NCBI GenBank assembly: GCA_021442155.1
Contig: JAKCPB010001425.1
Span: 44,964-108,963, forward strand
From: Cymbidium sinense
Taxonomy: Eukaryota > Streptophyta > Magnoliopsida > Asparagales > Orchidaceae
Direction of reading: 5' to 3'
DNA length: 64,000 bases
Positions 24,044-36,916 of the stretch are shown here, in pieces. Below the pieces are notes generated by a model that saw nothing but the letters and a program-made list of their open reading frames with translations, searched no databases and was not told where the DNA came from. Every line of letters begins with the position of its first letter. Within the stretch, counting starts at the first letter, position 1. The position numbers and the translations under genes were made by a program.

Positions 24044-26650
24044 CCACCCAAACCTAAACCCTAAACCTAAAACCCTAAAAACTAAAAAAAAACTACCAAA
24101 ATATAAACACTAAACATAAAACTAATAAATAAACTAAAAAACCTAAACCTAAATAAAAATAGTAATAAAATAAAAAAACATACCCTACCTAAACTCAAAC
24201 CAAACCCAAAACCTAAACTAAACAAACCCTAAAATCAAACCTAAACCTAAAACAGATCCTAAACCCCTAAACCCTCAAACACCCTAAACCTACACACTAA
24301 ACCAAACCACCTAAAACTACACCAAAAAATAAAACCTAAATAAACATAAAAAATTAAATAAAAACTTCTTAAAAATAAAATAAAATAGATAAAACTAATA
24401 AAAACCTAAACTAAACTAAAATAAAATATAAAATATAAAAAAAAAATAAAATAAAATGAGACCTAAACTATCTAAAAAATAATAATAAAACTAAATAAAA
24501 TAAAAAATAAATAAAATAAAATAAATAATAAATAAAACCAATAAATAAATAAAATAAACTGCACCTAAATATAATAAAATAAACTAATCTAAAATAAACT
24601 AAACTAAACTAAATAAAATAAAAACTAAAATAAACTAAATAAAAATAAAATAAAAAAATAAATAAAATATAAACTAAATAAATAAAAATATATAAAATAA
24701 ACCACCTGGTTTGTTTTCTAAACCTAAAACACACCTTTACCCTATCTCTAAACCACTAAACCTCCACTAAATACCAACACACTAACCCTAGTCACTAAAA
24801 ACTATACTAACCTAAACCACTGACCACTAAACACTGACCTACCAAACCCCACCTCTAAACTCCCCCACTACTTATAAACCCTAAACTACCACTAATCCAA
24901 CCCTAAACCACAAAACTAAACCACACCTAAACCTGAGCCCCAAACTAAATAAATAAATAAATAAACTTAAAGATAAAATAAAATAAAATAAAACCAAACT
25001 AAAACCAAACTAAAACCAACCTAACTATAAAATAAAATAATAAATAAAACTAAATAAATATAAATAAACCTAAAACTAAATTAAAAAACCTAAAATAAAA
25101 TAAAAAATAAAAATAAATAAACTAAATTAAAATAAACTAAACCAAAATAAATAAAACCTAAACCAATCCTAAAATAAAACCTAAACATTAAACTAAATAA
25201 AACAAAATAAACTAAAATAAATCAAACTAAAATAAACCTAAAATAAACCTAAAATAGAACAAACCTACACCTAAAATAAAATAAAACCTAAACTAAAATA
25301 AAAATAAAACCTAAACCTAAAGATAAAATAAAATAAAACTAAACTAAAAATAAACATAAACCTAAACCTAAACCTAAAAATAAACTAAAATAAAAATAAA
25401 ATAAATAAATAAACTAAAATAAATAAACTAAGCTAAAAAATAAAATATGTTCTAAATAAAATAAAAACTAAAATAAACTAAAATAATAAAATAAACTAAA
25501 TAAAAACTACTTGTTTGCCAATTTTAAAGAAAAATCAAACCCTAAATCTAACTGAGCCACAAAAATCTAAAACCCAGGCCTAATTAAACCACCATACCAC
25601 CCTACACTGATCAATATAAACCCAACCCAACCAAAACCCTAACTGAGCCCAACCCTACCACTCCTGGGCCACTGAAATCACAGGCCACTGATCCTTCTAC
25701 TAGATCCTAAACTAAACCCTAAACCTTAACCTAAACTAGGCCTCTAGGCCCTACTCTAAAAAACCCAAACTAAATAACAAACCCAAAACCTAGCCACAAG
25801 GCCAAAACCTAGACTAAACCTGCCACTAAACCTCCCAAACTGAACCCTAAAACCTAAAAATATAAAAAACCAAACCCTAAATAATAAAAAACCTAAATAA
25901 AATAAAATAAATAAAACCTAAATAAGATAAAAGATAAATAAAATAAAAAACCTAAAAAAATAAATAAAATAATAAAATAAAAATAATAAAATAAAATAAA
26001 ACTAAACTAAAAATAAACCTGAATAAAATAAACAAAAAATAAAAAATAATGTAATAAAAAAATAAAATAAATCTAAATAAAAATAAAATAAATAATAAAC
26101 AAACCTAAAAAATAAATTAAAATAAAACCTAAATTAAAAATATAAATCTAAACTAAACTATAAATAAACTAAACCTAAAAAATAAATAAATATAAACCCA
26201 AATCTAAAATAAAATAAACTAAATAAATAAATAAACCTAACCTAAACTAAAATAAAATAAACTAAAAACTAAATAAACCTAAAATAAAATAAACTTAACT
26301 AAACTAAAATAAAAACTAAACCTAAACAAAAATATAAAATAAAAATAAACTAAATAAAATAAAAAATAAACTAAATAAATAAAAAATAAACTAAATAACC
26401 TACTTTGGTTTAATTTAAGAAAAAACCTAAACCCTAAATCCTAAATCCACTAAACCCACTAACCCCACCCTAAACCACAATCCTAAACCCTAACCTAAAC
26501 CCTAAATGCATAGGCCCTAAAACCCTAAACCCTTAATCCACACTATACCTAAACCCTAAACCCAAAACCTAAACCTAAACTAAAGTAACTAAAAAAATTA
26601 AAAATTAAACCTAAACCTTAAAACCTAATAAATTTAAACCTAAACTCAAA
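24044..26650. repeat. degenerate telomere-like array, block 6 (three boundary cycles)
   Basis: TAAAA-type stretches (24340-24700, 24950-25500, 25900-26395) each end in a boundary motif: 24700-24722 (CCTGGTTTGTTTTC), 25503-25535 (CTTGTTTGCCAATTTTAAAG) and 26396-26425 (TTTGGTTTAATTTAAG). The section after the second boundary (25545-25850) is GC-richer, with CTGGGCC, CACTGAT and GGCCACTGA variants. No gene is visible. Confidence 0.9.
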
Positions 26651-27098
26651 GAATGGGTAGGACCTTGACGGTAGGAACATCACCATCAATCAGGCTCAAT
26701 TTGGATCTGGTGGTGGAGGAGAAGGCGGATGCGGCAGTTATCGTAGTGGTGGAGGGGATCTAGAGGTGTTGTTGGATATGGAGGTGGTGGAAGGAGCAGT
26801 GGTGGTTATGGAGGTGGGAAGAGTGACGATGGTTTCAATAGTGGTGGTAGAGGAAAATCAGGATACGATGGTGGATCCACTTCGAGAGAGTGGTTCGATG
26901 GGAACTAAGGAAGAATAGATCGATCTGCTACTTATGGAATGTCTTTATAATAGAGATGGTTCTAGTTATTAAGGGATTTTAATTTTTTCTATGTGTGTGT
27001 TATTGTTTATGTCTTAGAAAACTTGGTGTGTTACTTGGTTGATGAAATCAAAAAGAAGAAAAGTTGAATCTGAATTTGTTCCCTATTAAAAAAGAAAA
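26651..27098 (+). pseudogene. GRP copy 5 (best-preserved 5' codons)
   Basis: The first ~30 codons read NG-stop-DLDGRNITINQAQ, then a Gly-rich run with SYRSGGGD. This matches the end of the RRM and the start of the Gly-rich tail of GRP7-type proteins. The third codon is TAG, consistent with a C-to-T change in a Gln codon. A frameshift follows near 26760, and GATGGGAACTAAGG (~26898) marks the ancestral stop. The 3' UTR is shortened near 26990 and ends in CCCTATTAAAAAAG. Confidence 0.87.
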
Positions 27099-27896
27099 CC
27101 CTAAACCCTAAACTAAAACGAACCCTAAACCCTAAAACCTAAACCTAAACCCTAAATCCTAAAATCCTAAACCCTAAAACCTAAACCTAGACCACAAACC
27201 CTAAACCAAAACCTAAACCCAAACACTAAACATTAAACCCTAAACCCTAAACCCTAAACCCAGCCAAACCCCAAACCTAAACCCTAAAAATTTAAAAACA
27301 CAACTAAATAAAACTTAAAAATAAAATAAATAAAACCTAAACCAAAATGAAATAAGATAAATAAAATAAACATATCTAAAACCTAAATCTACCTAAATAA
27401 ACCTAAAGATAAATAAATACCTAATAAGATATATAAATAGTCAAAACTAAATAAGAGCTAAACTGATCCACCCCAGGCTCAACTGACCTAAACCTGGGCC
27501 CTGGGCTCTGACCTAACCACAGGCCACCCCACCTAACTTTGGGCCCAAAAAGAGCTGAGGCCCCTAAAGCTCCCCACCTTAAACCTTTCTCCCACTCTAA
27601 ATCCAAGCCAGGCCCTAAATAAACCTTATCTGACTGGCCCAAAAATCTACCCTACCTGGGCCTGACCCCTACTTAAAACCCCAAACCTAAACCTACAAAC
27701 CCTAAAGCTAAACCTAAAACCAAAACCCAAACTAAACTTAAACCAAAATCATAAACCTAAACCTAAACTAAACCCAAGCATAAACCCTAACCCCAACCAG
27801 ATGCTAAACAAACCTAAGCCTAAAGTAACTAAATAAATTAAAAAATAAACCTAAACCCTAAAATTTAATAAACATAAACCTAAACTTAAACCTTAA
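27099..27896. repeat. degenerate telomere-like array, block 7
   Basis: Near-canonical at 27099-27290, brief TAAAA-type at 27300-27430, then a GC-richer patch at 27465-27680 with CCTGGGCC and GGGCCC variants. The GRP leader AAAGTAACTAAATAAATT starts near 27829. A 73-codon minus-strand frame across the GC patch is a by-product of few stop-forming trimers. Confidence 0.88.
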
Positions 27897-28333
27897 GAAT
27901 GGATAGAACCTTAAGAAGGAATATCACTTTGTCACCAAGTCTAGATATATATCACTATGAAGGTGGTTATTCGTAGTGGTGGTTTGAAGTGTGGTGGATA
28001 TGGACACGGAGGTTAGAGTAGTAGTGGTGATGGAGGCATGAGGAGCGGGTGGTTTTTACATGGTGGTGGTGGAGAGATCGGGGATATGATGGTGGATTCC
28101 TACTCGAGGCCGGTGGTTCTAAGGGGTACTGGAGAAGCGAAGAATGGTGATCGATTGTTTATGGAACTATGTGTTTATAGTAGAGAGTTCTAGTTATCTA
28201 GGGTTTTGATTTTCTATGTGCTCATTTTTTATCTATGTTGTCGCTTATCTTAGAAAACTTGGTGTGTTACTTGGTTGATGAAATTGAAAAGAAGAATTAT
28301 TTAAAATGAATTTATTCTCTGTTAAAAAAAACC
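27897..28333 (+). pseudogene. GRP copy 6
   Basis: The 5' part is partly scrambled (GAATGGATAGAACCTTAAGAAGGAATATC). Gly-rich codons persist as GGTGGTGGTGGAGAG near 28055. 'TTCTAAGGGGTACTGGAG' replaces the stop region. The 3' UTR is well preserved and ends in CTCTGTT plus eight A. Confidence 0.82.
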
Positions 28334-28498
28334 AAATACCTAAACCCTAATCTAAAACCTAAACCCTAAACTAAAACCCTAAACCCTAAACCTAAATAAT
28401 AAAAACCTTAATCATAAACTAAACCTAACCTAAACCCAAAAACCCTAAACCTAAACCTAAACCTAAACCATTAAACCTAAACCCTAATAATATTAAAA
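28334..28498. repeat. telomere-like repeats before LINE copy II
   Basis: Near-canonical CCTAAA/CCCTAAA units reach ACCCTAATAATATT, where the LINE begins. Confidence 0.88.
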
Positions 28499-28715
28499 AT
28501 TAAAGTGAAGAAAACCTCAGCCTCCTCGTGTTCTAGCAATTTTCCTTTCTTGCTCTCATTTTGGGTTTTTTGGATGCTACTTGATGGCTATTTTGAGTAA
28601 TTCTCACTGGATCCCTTCTGTAATCAACAGCCGCTGGATGATTTCGTGTCTTTCTTAGAGTGACATCATGGTTTAGCATCTTCTTTAATGATTCCTGGAG
28701 AAAACTGAAGGTCCT

Positions 28716-29030
28716 ATGGATCCTGCTAAGGCATCATCTACCCAGGCTTCGACTGCTTTGAAATCATTCAAAGACATTCTAAGTGGTAATGATATTCGTG
28801 AGTCCAGAACTTATTTTGACTTCTTTTGATGCATGCACGTGATTATGTGTTGATCTAGTTGTGGAAAATCTTAGCTTTGAATTCACCTTGGTGGGAAAGT
28901 TTACTCTTCATAGGCATAATCTAGAAAACATTTGCCCTTTCTTTCATAGTCTGAAACTTTCACGTGCTTTTATGATTGGTTTAATTGATCCTCACCACAT
29001 TGATTTTGATGATGATGATTAGGGAAAAAT
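28716..29030 (+). pseudogene. LINE ORF1 N-terminal remnant
   Basis: The start ATG is chosen because LINE copy III has the equivalent ATG at 62609 with matching downstream codons (…SFKDVF versus …SFKDIL). After shifts, 'PFFHSLKLSRAFMIGLIDPHHIDF' (~28938-29010) corresponds to the DUF4283 start. The DUF4283 remainder and the knuckle are deleted. Confidence 0.7.
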
Positions 29031-29129
29031 GGTTTCACAAAAAATGTTATTTTTTCTTCAAATTAAAGAACTAGAAATTTCCCCTCCCTCTCTTCTCTCA
29101 AGTAATTTTTTACTCAATTTTTCTTTTCT

Positions 29130-29800
29130 TTATGTTTAATTTTTAGTTGGAATGTTAGAACCCTCTATTCATAATGTATTATTTTTGTTGTATTCATATT
29201 TTTACATATTATTCTAAATTATTCATGATAATAAAATTAACCATGTTCTAGAATGATCAATTTCAATAAATTTTCTCTAATGTTAGTAATAAGATTTGTT
29301 TTATTTTTAAATAACTTTTTGAATTTCTATTCTTGATGATTTTTTATCAAGTTGTCAAATGCTCAAATCTCTATGGTGATTATTGTGTTTTTCTCTTTTG
29401 TTTTATGTATCTTGTAATAGATCTAGAAATCTTCTTTGGGATAACTTTAATTTTCCACCTCTATCAATAAACCTTGGTTTCTTTGGTTGTGATTTTTAAC
29501 ACTATTTTGTTCTCTTAAATGAAGTGGTGGTTGCTCTAATATTCATTCCATGGAAGAATTTATCAATATGATCTTTAATTGTAATTTGATTAATATTGGT
29601 TTTAAGGGTTCTAATACTTGTAACTTAAACTTTGGAAAGGTTGGAATATTCTATTTAATACTCATTGGATTACTCAATGGCCTTACTTCTATTTTTAATC
29701 ATTTGTGAGAACCTTGTCTAATCATGGTCTCTTTTAGTTTCTATTAAAGATAATTCTAATAGATTAAAATTTCTCTCCTTTTAGATTTGAACATGTTTAT
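29130..29800 (+). pseudogene. LINE endonuclease remnant, copy II
   Basis: It matches 6330-6980 of copy I with extra single-base losses. 'KPWF' (~29470) and 'INIGFKGSN' (~29590-29617) are readable; the GGDFN motif is destroyed. Confidence 0.75.
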
Positions 29801-30439
29801 CATATTGAGTTTTAATGTTGTGGCTAACAATTTGAAAATCCTTTTCATCGATAATTCTATTATGGGGATGAAAATACTTTAGTTTAAGCTTAAAATACTT
29901 AACAAATGTTTAGTGGAACAAGCATTATTTAAAATTTTCTAATATCAAAGATATGGAAAAATTGGTTTGTGATCTTTTAGTCTCTATTATGTCTCTTGAT
30001 TAAACTTGACTAAAGTGAAAGATAAGATTAATTTTCAAAATATGAAAGAGACTTATTGGCCAAAAGTTGCTAGTAAACACATTTAGATGGTGCATGAAAC
30101 TAGCTATTTCCATGCTTTTTAATAAATGAATAATATTCAAAAAATTAAAGATGACTTGAATGGATTATAGACAATAATGATATTAACAATTTGTCATTAA
30201 TTACTTTAGAAATATGCTTAATGTTTCTCTTATGAAGGTATTTCTAAATCACATAATTCCATCTTATTAGATGATGATAATAATTTTCTTCTTTATGTAA
30301 TGAAGAAGAAATTTTAAAGTTTTAATAACATGAACATAGATTCTATTCTTTTGGGGTTTCACTACCCAATTTTTCTAAAAATGTTGGTTTATTATTAAAA
30401 TGATGATTGAGGCTATGGTTAATTTTTTTTAATGGAAAT

Positions 30440-31440
30440 CTTTTTCTAGATATTTCTCTATCTCTTTGCTCTCATACCTAAGAAAGATAACCCATACTAT
30501 TGGGTGATTTTAGACTTATTAGTCTTTACACCTTCTTCAATAAGTTGATTTCCAAGTTCTTCCAGGCAGTCTTTTACTTCATAAGATTATCTCTCAAAAA
30601 CTAGTTTTTGGTAGAGGTAGATCTATGTTTGATAACATTTTTGAAATATTTCATGATTTAGATGCAAGACTAGGTGGAAACATTCTTTTCAAATTAGATA
30701 TTACCAAAGATTTTGATAATATCTCTGGATTTCCTTTTCCATATTCTAATTTATTTGGGTTTTCGCTAAATTTATTTTTCTTATTAAAAATTATATTAAT
30801 AATGTATGGTTCTCTTTTTTCTTAATGAAGCTTTGGGCTTCTTTCCTTCTTCCATGGCTTAAGATAAGGGATCTTTCATCTCTTGCTTTATTTATTATTA
30901 ATGTTGAGTACATATCTAGGAGCATCAATGAGTTATTCTTAAATAATCTTAGTATGTACTACAAAACTTTTGGTGGTCTTCCTTTTTCCCACTTAAGCTT
31001 GGCAGATGATTTTATTATTTTTTGAATTGCCTCAATTCATTATATCAAGAACATCAAGATTTTCTTAAATAAATTTGGTAGAGAAAGTGGTCTTTCTATC
31101 AATATAACAAAAGCTATTTTATTACTTCTTCAAGTATCTCCAATAATAAAATTAATCAAATTCTGCATATCTCTAATTTTAAACATCAACACTAACCTCT
31201 TAAGTACTTGGGTGCTCCTCTTTTTAATGGTCCAAAATGATCCCTCCTTTCTGATGAGTTAATTCAAAAAATTTTAAATAAAATTTCTATTTGGGAATTC
31301 CATTTACTTTCCTTTGGTGGTAGGCTTACTATTCTTAAAAGCACTCTCAATTCAGTCCCTCTTTATTTGATTCAAACTATTATTCCCACAAATTCTACTC
31401 TTATTGAATTGATCATTTTAATAAATGTTTTGGAGGTCCA
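30440..31440 (+). pseudogene. LINE reverse transcriptase remnant, copy II
   Basis: 'GGNILFKLDITKDFDNISGF' (30676-30735) covers the first catalytic Asp region. A second frame gives 'YISRSINELFLNN' and 'SLADDFIIF' (~30994-31020), where the catalytic pair DD is kept but the preceding aromatic of YxDD is Leu. 'LIQKILNKISIWEFHLLSFGGRLTILKSTLNSVPLYLI' follows to ~31375. Two open frames (30625-30825 and 30825-31025) together cover most of the palm region. Confidence 0.82.
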
Positions 31441-31849
31441 ATAATTCTATTAAGAGAATGCATTGGACTTCGCATAAATGTGGTCCTTTGGGTTAATTGG
31501 TCTTCATTAATAATTGTGGAGTTCTAGAAAGAATGATAGCCTTTGGGCTAATTTTATGATGGAAAAATATTGCCAAGGTAAACACCCTCTTACTTGTGGT
31601 TATAAAGTTGGTGACTCTTCAGTTTGGAAAAGGCTTTGCTCCATTAAATGGGTTATTGAATCCTTAATATCTTGGGGTATTCATTCAGGTTCTTCTTTTG
31701 ACAAGACAATTGGATTGGCAATGGCTCTATTGACTCCTTTTATCTACACACTCTCTTTCTATCAAAGTTAACTCTTTTTGGCTTAATAATTAAAATAAAA
31801 CAAACTTGAGAATGACATTCTATTTCTTTTTTTTGACAAGTTTTGCAAC

Positions 31850-32740
31850 ATATTTATTTTTTTAAATCGGATCAAATTTTTTCAAGCTCTCTTACAATGG
31901 TGATTTTGTTCTTAAAGGTTTGAATTTATTAGAACACCTCTAATGTTTTCATTAAACTTTGGAATAATATCATTCCATTTCTTATTCTATTTTAGCTTGG
32001 AAGATTTTGAATAACTTCATCTATGTTGATTCCTTGTTGTAGCTTAAAGGGTTTTATTTACCTTCGTGTTATTGTTGCTTTCATATTGAAAATGTTAATC
32101 ATGTTTTTGTCAATGGTGCTATTGCTTCCAAACTTTGGATATGGCATGATGATTTATTTAACTAACTATTTTCATGCTCTCTTTCATTATATAAACTTCT
32201 TGAAGTTTGTTTCCATAAAATTGTGTAGGTCATATCAAAGTTTTAATTATATTGCCCATATTTGGTTCATTTTGATGGATAGAAATGATGCTAAATATGG
32301 TATCCCTATGAACCATAAAGGATTCTTGCTAGAACTAAAAAATTCATACTTTATTAAATGCATATTTAATTAGTAATCTTCACTTTAGAGGTTATAAATT
32401 TGTAGCTAAAAAATTGGTATCACTTTGCATGATGATCCTTCCTACAAGAGTATTAGGATGATACATTGGATTAAACCTAAAATTTTTTTCTTAAGATCAA
32501 TGATGGTTTTGTTTCCCAAACAAAATATGGTGTGGTGGAATTCTTAAGGATTTTAAACTATCATTTGTGCTTTTTCCTACCCTCAAAGCTTGTTCATTTA
32601 TGTTGAGCTCTATTAATAAAGCTATTGATATTTGTTTAAGCAAAGGCCTCTTTGATATTTGGATTGAATTTTATGCTTTTATTTTACTTTATATGCTCAA
32701 TAATAAAAAAAAATGGGAATCACTTATTTTATCTTAGTAA
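31850..32740 (+). pseudogene. LINE zinc-binding and RNase H remnant, copy II
   Basis: 'CYCCFHIENVNHVFVNGAIASKLW' is readable near 32070-32145, followed by 'FILMDRNDAKYGIPMNHKG' (~32268-32324). RNase H codons begin near 32490 ('KINDGFVS') and are more degraded than in copy I: the GCGGIIRD signature is lost to a deletion. Confidence 0.7.
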
Positions 32741-35212
32741 TCACACTAAAAGCTTCTTTCTCAAGTTTGCTACAAAATTTTCACATTCTTAGTGAAGGTA
32801 ATGCTTGTCTTTGATTTCTAATTTGGGGGAATTAAATGAGCTCACTTTATTTGATAACCATAGCTTACCTAAGCATACGCATGGTCTAATTAATCTGGAT
32901 AACACTGGACTGTCTTCCCTCATATTTTAACCTTATGTTATTTTGTTGATCTTTTTTCTATGGTGGTTTTATTCAAACTATTTTTTGGTTGTTTATTTTG
33001 CTTCCCTCACCAAGTGGTTTTTTGGTTTATTTCTATACTTAAACCCCTTCCTCTTGTCTATACTTGACAAACCCTTTTTTTTGTGGTAGTGGTTATAATT
33101 GATTTCACTCTCATCTAAGGCGGTGGTTTTCTTTCTATCATCTATGCTTCTTTTGACCACAATAGTGATTTTTGAGGGTCTCCAATTTGGTTGTGGTTGT
33201 GCCCATTTTTGTCCTACCCCTGTTATTAATGGATATTGGGTTTGCCTCTGGTTTTGGTTGGCTATGGAGTTATTCAAATTGGATTTTTGGCTACTATGGT
33301 TAGCTCTACTGGTTGCTGTGATTTGCTTCTTCCATTCTGCTGGTTATTTTGGGTGGTTATTTTTCATATGGCTTCTTGGCCTCTTGGCTTAGTTTTGGTT
33401 TTTTATGGTTAATGTTCTCCTTTCTAGTTTCCTTGGGGCTTCTGGTTGTTTTCCCCCTTGTGGATTGGAGGTAGCTGTTCTATGGTTGTTGTCTTCCTAT
33501 TTTCTCCTTTGTGATGATTGTTTGCTCTTTGGGAATTGTAAAGGGTTTTGTTTGTCTTTGGCCTTGTTCCTTTCCTTATACTTTTGCTGCTTATGGTTCG
33601 GTGGTCCTCCTTGGCCTTCGTCTGGATGGGTGACTACCAATTTTGTTTCTTGGTTATTTTTTAGATCTCCCGGTGGGTTGTGGCTTTGTTTGTTGTTGTT
33701 ATTTTCCTATTTTTTTTTGCTTGTATTGGCTTTTTTGGTTGATTTGTTGTTGGTGGCTACATTGGTATTTTGGTTGGCTGGGTGGATGTGTTGGTTGTGT
33801 TTGATGGTTGGTTTATATGCTTTTTGTTGGGTTTTCTAGTTGGATTTTTGGTCTCCTACTAGGTTAGTTATCCTCTCTTGGGTGCATCCTTTTCTTTTTA
33901 TTTTGTTCTGGTTTGGTGTTAGTTTTCTCTTGCTCGATTCTCTTGTTGCTCATCTGTTGGATGCTAGCCTAGGTGGTTTTATTGGCTATTTTGTTGGTGG
34001 AGGATATGAGTTCTTGTGGTTTTTTTGGTCATGTTTTAGGACTTGTTGTCTAGAGTTAGCTGCTTGAGGGGTTTTTTGTGGCTGTTGTCTTGCCTTGCAT
34101 GCTTGTGTTGTGGCTTGGTGTTTTGGGATTTATGTTGGCTATTTATTGACTCCCTAGTTTATTTGGCTCTCATTTCTTGATATTTGCCTCTTGGTTGGTG
34201 GTTGTGGATTTGTTGTTCTTTTGGCTACCTTGGTGGTGGTTTTGATGGTAATTTGGATACCCTCTTGGCCTCTATCCTATGGCTTTCTCTCTCTCTTTGC
34301 TACTTATCTCCTACTATTTTCTATTTGGGTGGAGGTTTTGCTCTTGGATTTGGATTGCTAGTGCTCTAGATAGTTGTTGGTTGTTGTTTTGCCTTTGGGA
34401 CTATTTTGCTCAATTGTTGTTCCCCTATTTATGCTTGCCTTCATGTTTCTCTTCCTATTGGTGGTGCCTTGAGTTGGCTTGGTTTATTTTAGCTTGGCCT
34501 TGATCTGTTGTAACTTCAGGATGTTGGCTTTAAGTGATTGGTTTATTGTGGGTTTGGTTGGTGGTTGGTGCTTGGCTATTTCTTAGCTATTTTTCTATTT
34601 ATTTGGTGGAGGAACTGGATCACTATGGACTATTTTTCCTTGGATGGTTGCTTATATCAGGTATACTGGCTATGATGGCCTTGATGTTTCCTCATCTTCT
34701 CTCTGGTTGGTAGCATGCATATGATTGTAACCCTTCTCATGAAGTTTGGATGCTCATATGTATTATTATTGAGATGATCTTAATTGAGCACGAGCCTTCT
34801 CTTTCAGCTCTTTCTAAATTGTCTACTTTATCTTTTCTCTTGATTTATGACCATTGCCTTATAGTGTTTTGTAGATTTCTTTTAGGTTGGAACTTCATAG
34901 ATGGAATGATCTTTACTCTCAGTCTCAATGTTGATGTGGATCTTGCTTATCTTGACTTCTCAAAAGGATCATGAGCTACTGCTGACTAGTCTATTTATTG
35001 CTTTCTTAAGTTATTTTAATCTTATTTTGGGTCTTTTCTCAGTTGCTTTTAAGCAATTGTATTTGCAATTTAATATTTTTTCCATTGTATTTAGATGGGG
35101 GTTTAGCTCTTTAGGTTTCTTATAGCTGTGAGTAGAACTTTGTGCTTTACCCCTTTTAAGGACATTGTATCCTTTATTTTTTATGGTAATAAAATTCAAA
35201 CTTTCCTAAAAA
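32741..35212 (+). other. LINE copy II T/G-rich 3' region
   Basis: This is about 2.4 kb of T/G-rich sequence homologous in its last ~550 bp to copy I and the TG elements ('gctatgatggccttgatg' near 34671). Open frames such as 33405-33839 give Leu/Phe/Trp-rich translations typical of T/G-rich DNA and have no conserved counterpart, so I do not call them genes. Confidence 0.75.
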
Positions 35213-36916
35213 ATCCTAAACACTAAATGCAAACCTAAACCCTAAACTAACCCTAAACCTAAATTAAAAAGCTAAAACATAAACCTAAAATAAAATAAAA
35301 CCTAAAAATAAATAAAATAAATACCTAAACAAAATAAAATAAAATAAAATAAAATAAACTAAAACTAAACCTAAACCAGAAAATAAAATTAAAAAATAAA
35401 AACTAAAATAAAAAAATAAATAAAACTAAACTAAAATAAAAAAATAAAAACCTAAATAAAATAAAACTAAACCTAAACTAAAAATATAAACCTAAAATAA
35501 AATAAATAAAACCTAAACCTAAAATAAATAAAATAAACCAAAAAAAAAACCTAAACCTAAAATAAAAATAAAATAAAAAACCAAACATAAATAAAACCTA
35601 AACCTAACTAAAATAAACTAAATCAAACCTAAAAACTAAAATAATAATAATAAACCTAAAATAAACCTAAACTAAAAACCTAAAAAAAATAAAATAAAAC
35701 CTAAACTAAAATAAAATAAATAAAATAAAAAATAAACCTAAAAAAAAACTAAAATAACTAAAATAAAATAAAAATAAAAAACTAAATAAATAAAATAAAT
35801 CTAAATAAAATAAAATAAACTAAATTAAATAAAATAAAACTAAATAAACTAAATATACAAAATAAACTAAACCTCTTGGTTTACATAATTAAAAAAAACC
35901 AACTAATATAAACCCTAGGCTAAACCTGACCCAACCCCAGGCAAAACTAAACCCTAAACCTACCTACCTGGGCCCTAAACCCTTAATCCTACCCCACCTA
36001 CTAAACCTAAACCTAAAACTCCATAAATAAATAAATAAAATAAAAAAATAAACCTAAACCTAAATAAAAAATAAAACAAAACCTAAACTAAACCTAAAAA
36101 CCTAAACCTAAACCTAAACTTAGGCTAAAATAATAAAATAAAATAAAAATAAAAAATACTGATAAAATAAATATAATTAAAAAAACCTAAAACCTAAACC
36201 CTAAATAAAAAACCCTAAACCCCAGGCCTAAACCCAAAACCTAAAACCAAATAAAATAATGTAATAACTATAATAACTAAAATCTAAAAATAAAAATAAA
36301 ATAAACTAAACTTAAACTAAAAACTAAACCTAAAATAAACAAAATAACCTAAACCTAGTAAAATAAACTAAAAATAAATAAAACTGACCTAAAATATAAA
36401 CCTAAAACTAAATAAATTAAAATAAACTAAAAATAAACCTAAACTAAACTAAAAAATAAAATAAAAAACCTAAAATAAATAAAAAACCTAAACCTAAAAC
36501 TAAAAATAAAATAAAAATAAGATGTAAAAAACATAAACTAAATGAAACCTAAAATTAAACTAAAATAAAAATCATAAATAAATAAACTAAAATAAAATAT
36601 AAAATAAATAAAATAAACTTAAATAAAAAATAAAAAAATAAATAATAAATAAATAAAATAAACTAATCTTAAACTACTAGTTTGCTTTTTTTAAAACCCT
36701 AAACCTAAAATAAACCCCACCATAAACTATAAACCACCAAACCAAAACCTAAACTAAACCATAAACCCCCACCCTAAACTAACCTAAACCCCCCCTAGCC
36801 CTAAATCTAAAACCCCTACAACCCTAAACCCTAAATCCTACTAAACCTAAACCCTAAACAAAACCCTAAACCCTCAAAAAACCTAAAATAATACTAAACC
36901 CAAAATACAAACTATA
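35213..36916. repeat. degenerate telomere-like array, block 8
   Basis: Near-canonical at 35213-35270, TAAAA-type at 35280-35865, boundary 35866-35900 (CTTGGTTTACATAATTAAA), short CC/GG-rich variant section 35920-36010, TAAAA-type 36020-36665, boundary 36668-36700 (CTAGTTTGCTTTTTTTAAA), near-canonical to 36916. Confidence 0.9.

Larger units (their letters stand above)
28499..35212 (+). mobile_element. LINE-1 copy II, both ends present, ORF1 internally deleted
   Basis: The element starts with a ~215-bp 5' leader, then ORF1 from ATG 28716 (MDPAKASSTQ…, ALKSFKDILSGND). ORF1 is cut short near 29030, where sequence corresponding to 5300-6200 of copy I is missing. Endonuclease, reverse transcriptase, zinc-binding and RNase H remnants follow, then the T/G-rich 3' region. 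It ends at GGTAATAAAATTC (35183-35197) and a short A-rich tail. Telomere-like DNA abuts both ends. Indels are numerous and no domain is in one frame. Confidence 0.9.
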
